Made by a program: the position numbers and the translations under genes
Shown here: piece by piece, positions 58,142 to 64,000 of the stretch
Numbering within the stretch: position 1 is the stretch's first letter
Layout: each line of letters opens with the position of its first letter
Assembly (NCBI GenBank): GCA_024364735.1
Contig: JAGFNQ010009450.1
Location: forward strand, 1-64,000
Origin: Boesenbergia rotunda
Lineage: Eukaryota; Streptophyta; Magnoliopsida; Zingiberales; Zingiberaceae
Length of the DNA: 64,000 bases
Direction: 5' to 3'
Notes under the pieces: generated by a model
Seen by the model: only the letters and a program-made list of their open reading frames with translations
Told to the model about the DNA's origin: nothing
The model's database searches: none

Positions 58142-59370
58142 ATTCTCCTGATTGGAGGCAGAGGTTCATGGACTCAGGGAGGATTTTCAGACTTTTCAGC
58201 AGCACCAGGAGGGTCTCAGAGGTGACTTTCAGAGGTTCTAGCAGCCAGGATGAGATGTATGAGATGATGCAGCACTGAAACCTCATGTATTAGGCCCCTC
58301 CTCCTCCTCCTCCAGGAGATGACATGTAGGCTCAGCTTGATGTGGTGGTGATAGTGTTGAGAGTGTATTGAGCTTAGGCATTTTTATTATCTCTTAAATG
58401 CTTTATTTCATATTGTATTATTTGAGGATTTCGGGGCTATGACCTTGTAGTACTTATTCATGTTTTCATATGCAGTTTTAATTCACTTTTTATATTTGCT
58501 TATATGAAATGGTTTTGCTTTAATTATGAAATATACGTACATGATATGTATGATAAATTGCAGATTACCTTGTTAGTATGGATGTGTGAAAATTTTCAAA
58601 TATATCTTCTATCAAGGGATTAGGATAAAAAGGGGGAGTTTCTATCACCCTTTCTATCTTGAGTGTTCATTTGAGAAAAGGGGAGGTTTTGAAAACATTT
58701 TTAGGTTTTGAATGGTATAGGATAGACTTGGAAAACACATGGTTTCAAATCTAGAATGAAATGTTGATACAAAGAAGAGGTTTTTCAAAGAATGGGAATT
58801 TTTGTCAAAAAAAGTCAAGCATATTTGGTATTTTCACGAAACTATATTTTTCTAGGATAGAATACCTCATAAGAAATATGCTTGCAAAATTTCAGAATTT
58901 TTCGAATTTTGTGAATTTTTTAGGGATTTCTGAATTTTGGCTGGAAATTCAGAATACAGTGTATCAGTCGACTGCCCTTGGGGCAGTTGACTGATCTTTC
59001 TGTAGGTTTGTTGGTTTGCAGGCACCAGTCGACTGATGCAGAGGCAGTCGACTGGTGCTGCTGTTTTCTGATTTCTGGGGGGTTTTCAGAAATGGAAAGG
59101 TGTTCTCATTGATACTAGGGTTAAGGTTGCTTGGGGCAATCTTTTTGATGGTGTCAAAGGGGGAGAACTTGTGGTTTTAAGTTAGGTTTTAACTTAACCT
59201 GTGAAGTTAGTGTGTGACTTAACTTGTGGTTATGGGAAATTGAAAATTATGTGGAGGGCATAGGTTAAGGGGGAGTATGCATGTGTTTATGCTGCTTAAA
59301 TTACTATGTCTTTAATTTTCAATTGTTATGGTTGTTTTTTCACCTAACTTAAATATATTGTCACACATCA
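58142..59370 (+). other. Element K region after ORF 3
   Basis: A short stretch near 58145-58260 reads in another frame as a glutamine-rich coil (EVHGLREDFQTFQQHQEGLR) that may be the old C-terminus of ORF 3. After that the DNA is non-coding. A second CAGTCGACTG block at 58963-59062 repeats the context of the first block, including the preceding TTTCTGAATTT wording. Confidence 0.6.
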
Positions 59371-59383
59371 AAATGGAGGAGAT
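59371..59383 (+). other. Polypurine tract of element K, degenerate
   Basis: AAATGGAGGAGAT stands where the other SIRE-like elements have AAAAAGGGGGAGAT. Confidence 0.75.
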
Positions 59384-60556
59384 TGTTGGGGCAATCGACC
59401 CAAGTTTGATCAGGTAGATCATGGGTTTTGATGTGTGTGTCAATATGATTAAGTTAGGTTTCATGTTGATCTAATATGTGTATGTGAGTGTGCAGGTTTA
59501 CAGGATATACATAGACCTAGTTAGACGCCTTCGGGGCCAGTGAAGGATGGCATGGGAGATAAGCCGAGGGCTTGCATGCATCCGAGGGATTGTGGACAAA
59601 GCAGGGACGATGAGCCGAGAGGAGCGGACTTCGAGGCATACGTGAAGGGTGGCATGGGAGACAAGCCACGGGCTTGCATGCATCCGAGGGACGAGAGCCA
59701 AAGTCGAAGAGGGATTAAAGGCAACAGATCGAGGCTGCTGGAGTAGGGACGATGAGCTGAGGGAAGCGGATTTCGAGGCATACGTGAAGGGTGGCATGGG
59801 AGACAAGCCACGGGCTTGCATGTATCCGAGGGACGAGAGCCAAAGTCGAAGAGGGCTTGAAGGCAACAGGTCGAGGCTGCTGAATGAAGAGTCAACTGAG
59901 TCGTGAGGATTCGAGTGCTGAGAGAACTGTACTCGGGAAGGGAAATCCTAGGGTTCGAGTGCTGAGAGAATTGTACTCGGGAAGGAAAAACCTAGGCGGC
60001 AGTCGACTGATCCTTTACCAATCGACTGAGGTAAAGCACAGAGAGATCAGTCGACTGGGCAGTCGACTGATGCAGTCGACTGGGCAGTCGACTGGTGACC
60101 AGAATGCGAATCGTCAAGGCAGTGACCTTTGAATTCGCAAAGACCAGTCGACTGCCCCTACAGTCGACTGGTAACGGTCAAATCAGGATCGAGCTCTATT
60201 TAAGAGAGCTCGTGTTTGACTACTTTTCTTTGACGAAACAAGCTTGGTAAGAGCTTGTTAGGAGCTTACAAGTGCTCAGGTCGTGGCAAAGTGTTGTGGC
60301 GAGGTTTCTCCACCCACAAGGAGCGACAAGAGTTAGCCGGAGGTGCTCCGGGAATCATCCACCGAAGGATCGGGATCGTCCACCTTACGGACAGCCGTGG
60401 AGTAGGAGTTTTATCTCCGAACCATGTAAATCGGTGTGTCTTTCTTATTTGTTAGTTTTAGTTTTTATTATTCCGCTTGCGCACTAACAATTGTAGGAAG
60501 AAAAATCGAGAAGTAGCTATTCACCCCCCCTCTAGCTACACGACAAGATCCCAACA
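59384..60556 (+). repeat. 3' LTR of element K (1173 bp)
   Basis: Begins TGTTGGGGCAATC and ends GATCCCAACA after TTCACCCCCCCTCTAG. U3 holds three tandem units (starts about 59535, 59646, 59788) with AAGGGTGGCATGGGAGACAA wording, palindromes at 59998-60175 and TATTTAAGAG near 60198 in the same CGAGCTCT/AGAGCTCG inverted repeat as the 5' copy. Confidence 0.9.
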
Positions 60557-61190
60557 CGTTGCGCCAGCTCAGCCATCTGCTACCAGCTCTCAAGCGCCTG
60601 AGTCCCATTCAGGCGCCCCAGTCAACTGCTTTCTCTTTTTAGCTGCAAGGGTCAGTTTCATACATACAATAATAAAATATAGAATTAAGACATGTATGAA
60701 TTACAGTCAGTGCTGTCTTGGTCCTGATTTTCAGGTTTCACTCGAAACCCTAGGTCGGACCGAAGCCTACTGTTCCTTCACTGGGGAACGTGTCCTCACC
60801 TACTCCTCTCAGGAGAGTTTACCTGTTGCCACCCAGAACCTCCAGTTAGACTTTTTCTCGGTCTCCGAGAACCCGAAACTCGACGACGTTCGACCTCGAC
60901 CCGTCTCGACTCCTGTTCGCGATCCCCGCTCGGCAAAGTCTTCTGCTCGGTCCCCCTGGACCAAGTCTTCGTGCTCGGCTTCACTCGCCAAGTCTTCATT
61001 GCCCGATCCCTGACCAGGACTTCGTGCTTGGCTTTACTTGCCAAGTCTACATTGCTCGATCCCCGACCAGGACTTCGTGCTCAACCCAGCAGGTCAAGAC
61101 TTCTTACCTATCTTACCTAGGACTTTTCTGCAATATCAATAACTTCATCAGTACACCATACCAGCTTAACTTGAACCCTTTTCCACTTAT
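60557..61190 (-). repeat. LTR fragment P, related to the LTR of element E
   Basis: Plus-strand wording 60745-60850 (CGAAACCCTAGGTCGGACC ... CACCTACTCCTCTCAGGAGA) and the repeated CCAGGACTTCGTGC units at 60940-61100 match 31655-32050 in element E. A GGCGCC repeat is near 60615. Element K interrupts it on the left. The right edge is not sharp. Confidence 0.75.
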
Positions 61191-61198
61191 CAAAACAA

Positions 61199-61706
61199 GG
61201 TTCGATCTGGTACTTCCGACACCAACAGAAGGTTTCATACTCATCATCATCCGATTCGGATGAATCAAGCGCCTGAATGGATAGTGATCAAGAGGCATAT
61301 ATGGTAAGAAAGATGAGGAAAGCATTTAAAAGTTTTTCTTTTAACAAATCTCATGGTAGAAAAAATTCAAGAAGCAAAAGTAGGACAAGAAAGATCATAT
61401 GCTACAATTGCTATAAAGAAGGACACATAAGGTTCGATTGGTACTTCCGACACTAACAAAAGGTTTTATACTCATCATCATCCGATTCGAATGAATCAAG
61501 CGCCTCAATGGATAGTGATCAAGAGGTATATATGGTAAGGAAGATGAGGAAAGCATTTAAAAGTTTTTCTTCTAACAAATCTCATGGTAGAAAAAATTCA
61601 AGAAGCAAAAGTAGGACAAGAAAGATCATATGCTACAATTGCTATGACGAAGGACACATAAGGAATGATTACCCACTCTTGAAGAAGAAGGAAGAAAAGA
61701 AGAAAA
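61199..61706 (+). pseudogene. Element M gag, zinc-knuckle part, with a 232-bp tandem duplication
   Basis: GGTTCGATCTGGTACTTCCG at 61199 recurs as a near-copy at 61431, and the following 230 bases are duplicated. The second copy reads MDSDQEVYMVRKMRKAFKSF, a serine/arginine/lysine stretch and a knuckle CYNCYDEGHIRNDY whose last cysteine is tyrosine. The first copy ends inside its knuckle. The frame is cut by solo LTR L and goes on at 62726. Confidence 0.82.
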
Positions 61707-62725
61707 TGTTGAGGCAATCTGTGGTCCGGAGTGACCAAGTGTTTTGATGTTTGGGCAAAGGGTTTAAGTTAGGTTTACCCTTGTGTATTTGATATGTGTA
61801 TGTTGAGTGTGCAGGGTGCGCAGGTTACACATATGGACTTGACTGGACGGCCTCGGTACGGTGAAGGGTGGCATGGAGACAAGCTGGAGGCTTGTGTGCA
61901 CCCGAGGGACCTTGGAGAGCAGGGACGATGAGCTGATGGGCACGGACTTCGAGGCATGCGTGAAGGATGGCATGGAGGCAAGCTGGAGGCTTGCGTGCAT
62001 CCGAGGGACGGGAGCCGAAGATGAAGAGGGCGCGAAGGCAATAGTCGAGGCTGCGGATGAGGAGTCAGTTGAGTCGTGAGGGTACGAGTGCTGTGTGATT
62101 GTACTCGGGAAATCCTAGGGTTCGAGTGCGGAGTGGAATGTACTCTGGAAGGGTAACCTTATGTGGGTGAGTAGACCAGTCGACTGGCTTGGGGGCAGTC
62201 GACTGATGAAACTCACAGAAGAGTTCTGGATGGGCACCAGTTGACTGCCCTGGGAGCAGTCGACTGGTAGATGGCTGGTGAGTTGGCTGAAAATTCGAAC
62301 GTTGGGGTTGCAACGGTCGATTTTCAGTGGCACCAGTTGACTGCCCTGGGAGCAATCGATTGGTGGCGAGGGTTTCAGCCCGAGTCCTATTTAAAAAGGA
62401 CTTCGTGGTGGTTGAGACTTTTGACGAATCTTGTCTTGGTTAAAGGCAAGATAGTAGTCTTTGTGCTCAGGTCTTCTAAAGGTGTTGTGGTGAGGTTTCT
62501 CCACCCACAAGGAGCGACGAGGGCTAGCCGGAGGTTATCCGGGGAGTGATCCATCGACGGATTCTTGGATTAGTCACCCTCCGGGGTGGATACCAAGTAA
62601 AACCGGTTTGTTAGCGTTGTTTGTTTTCATTATTATTGTTTCCGCTATGCAACTAACAACGTAGGTACAAGAAGAACCGAGAATTCGCTATTCACCCCCC
62701 TCTAGCGTACGGAATCGATCCAACA
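61707..62725 (+). repeat. Solo LTR L (1019 bp, J family)
   Basis: Begins TGTTGAGGCAATC and ends GATCCAACA. Matches the LTR of J along its length (for example the GGGTTTAAGTTAGGTTTACC stretch). GTCGAC and GTTGAC palindromes lie at 62170-62360 and TATTTAAAAAGG near 62389 in an AGTCCT/AGGACT inverted repeat. Flanks are GAAAA and AAAGA, A-rich but not a clean five-base duplication. No internal region, and gag of M goes on at both sides, so it arose by LTR-LTR recombination. Confidence 0.85.
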
Positions 62726-63359
62726 AAAGACAAAAGAAAAAGGCAAGAAGGTTCAAAACTTAAAGGCGACATGGGATGATCCTTCGTCATCGAAAGAAGA
62801 AGAACACTACGTATCTCATTTTGCTCTAATAGAAATTGAGGATATAGCCTCTACATCATCCAAAGATGAAAAATGCTCAAGTGATGATAAAGAAGGGAGC
62901 TCAAGTGAAGGGGCAGGTCAATCTTCAGATTCGGACGTCTCGGTAAGTGAGGTATACAATCCACCCACTACCATTTTAGTAAAAATTATTTCTAGCACCA
63001 ATGATGATTTATCTAAGGCTAGAAAGAAAATTAAGTGTTTGAAAAATAAAATTTGCATGCTTAACGAAAAACTAGAATCTATGACACTTAAGAATGATAT
63101 GAATACTTCCTTTTCTTTTAGTTTAAATGATTCATGTTTAGAAGAGGAAAATAGGGAATTAAGGGAAAAGGTGGATAACCTTAGTAAAGCCCTTAGAAAA
63201 TTTAAAATGGGCTCTAACACCCTAGACATGACTATTAAGAGCCAAAGAGCAAGTTTCAAGAAAACGGGTTTAGAATATAGTGATTCTAGCAATGAAAAGA
63301 CCTATCGTTGCCTACTTGCTAGAAGACAATCAAAAATTAAAACCCTAGATAGAAAATAG
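62726..63359 (+). pseudogene. Element M gag, C-terminal part
   Basis: Directly after the solo LTR the wording KATWDDPSSSKEEEHYVSHF and an acidic serine-rich stretch continue SIRE gag, as in the F gag tail (KATWDESSSSSSEEEKEEKT). The frame 63039-63359 adds a coiled segment (EEENRELREKVDNLSKALRK) and ends at 63359. The fit of both halves shows that L inserted into this gag. Confidence 0.82.
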
Positions 63360-64000
63360 ATTCCCAAGGAATATTTGATCAACCCAATTAGGAATCATTT
63401 CTATTTGGTGCCAAAGTCAATCATCAAGAGTTAGAGGATTTAGGGTGAGTCAACCATATTGTTAAAATTTCAAATTTAGGAAAATTGGTTGACTTGAGAC
63501 CTTAAGGGGGAGCACTTAGCCTAAATACAATTCATGATCAAATTGGCTAAGTAGAGATTACCTTCACTACATCTCATAATGACTTAATTTATGCTTTTAT
63601 TTATGCATATGAGATGATAGGATGATATTCATAATTCACATGCGCCTATTACATTTTGATGGTTATGAAATGCATTATTTCAATAATAATAGACCAACTA
63701 TGGGGAAAAGTAAATATTTAATTAATGGACATCATGCCCATAGATTATAGTTGGACATTTTAAATGTTTTAAAAATAATTCTATATTTTATTTGCTATTG
63801 CATAGATTTGAAAAACACATAAGTTCAAAACTAGATTTTGATACAAAGTTAAAGGTTTTTTCATGTTTTTAAATTTTGGTCAATGAAACCATATTTTTTC
63901 TGTTAGAGAATGTCAAAAGAAATATGTGTGCAAAATTTTATAATTTTTTGAATTTTTTAGAATTTTTAATGCATTTCTGAATTTCAACTCAAAAGGCTGA
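63360..64000 (+). other. Element M 3' region, non-coding to window end
   Basis: No protease or other pol wording follows gag. The end of the window (63915-64000) shows the AATTTTTTGAATTTTTTAGA and GCATTTCTGAATTTC wording that precedes the palindrome block in J and K, which suggests M is also of the gag-only type. Confidence 0.6.

Larger units (their letters stand above)
53653..60556 (+). mobile_element. SIRE-like element K: gag plus an extra ORF, no pol
   Basis: Partial 5' LTR, primer site, broken gag, non-coding DNA, a palindrome block, a separate ORF module (about 56820-58950), a second palindrome block, weak polypurine tract and full 3' LTR. Both LTR copies are nearly identical where they overlap, so it moved recently although it has no integrase or RT; it must have been mobilised in trans or the pol was lost after. 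Confidence 0.85.

Overview
This window is nuclear DNA of a flowering plant, probably a large-genome monocot (inference: the repeat families fit, but no diagnostic gene is present). It is almost entirely LTR retrotransposons: Ty1/copia of two groups (an A/B/G group with iMet-type primer sites, and several SIRE-like families with AAAAAGGGGGAGAT polypurine tracts and LTR ends of the form TTCACCCCCCCTCTAG) and Ty3/gypsy of Tekay/Del type and Tat type. Every reading frame recognised as retrotransposon pol is broken by stops, frameshifts or truncation. I find no rRNA, tRNA, CRISPR or bacterial-type operon.

Layout. 1-8570: copia element A (minus strand, 2.45-kb LTRs). 8571-11802: the only stretch that may be host DNA; it holds a tRNA-derived SINE with a 19-bp target duplication and, on the minus strand, a 48-bp first coding exon resembling the N-terminus of plant BAR-ArfGAP (AGD/ACAP-type) proteins. 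11803-20494: fragments abutting one another: Tat 5' end, an A-family LTR piece, a Tekay LTR piece, copia element G (gag to integrase), the 3' end of SIRE-like element H, and the 3' end of Tekay element O. 20495-24352: decayed SIRE element I (minus) with a 1-kb AT-rich repeat array. 24353-42073: a nest in which LTR Q is cut by Tekay D, D by non-autonomous element E (minus), and E's LTR by SIRE-like F. A single N lies at 42074. 42075-64000: the right half of a second nest: B inside C inside J inside K, then an E-like LTR piece (P) and a SIRE gag region (M) split by a solo LTR (L). Since the left halves of B, C, J and K and the right halves of F, E, D and Q are all absent, the N probably hides about 20 kb or more.

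What stands out. (1) U3 regions of several SIRE-like LTR families carry arrays of short hairpins whose arms differ between units yet stay complementary, then palindromes (CAGTCGACTG, GATCGGTC/GACCGATC or GGCGCC type), then a TATA box. (2) In at least five LTR families the TATA box sits in the loop of an inverted repeat whose arms differ in sequence between families. (3) The CAGTCGACTG palindromes also occur in gypsy Tekay LTRs, so they cross the copia/gypsy divide. (4) Elements E, J, K and probably M look like gag-only SIRE derivatives without pol; K also carries a separate ORF of about 265 residues resembling the family annotated as putative plant transposon protein, bracketed by two copies of the palindrome block. 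All coordinates and comparisons were made by eye.
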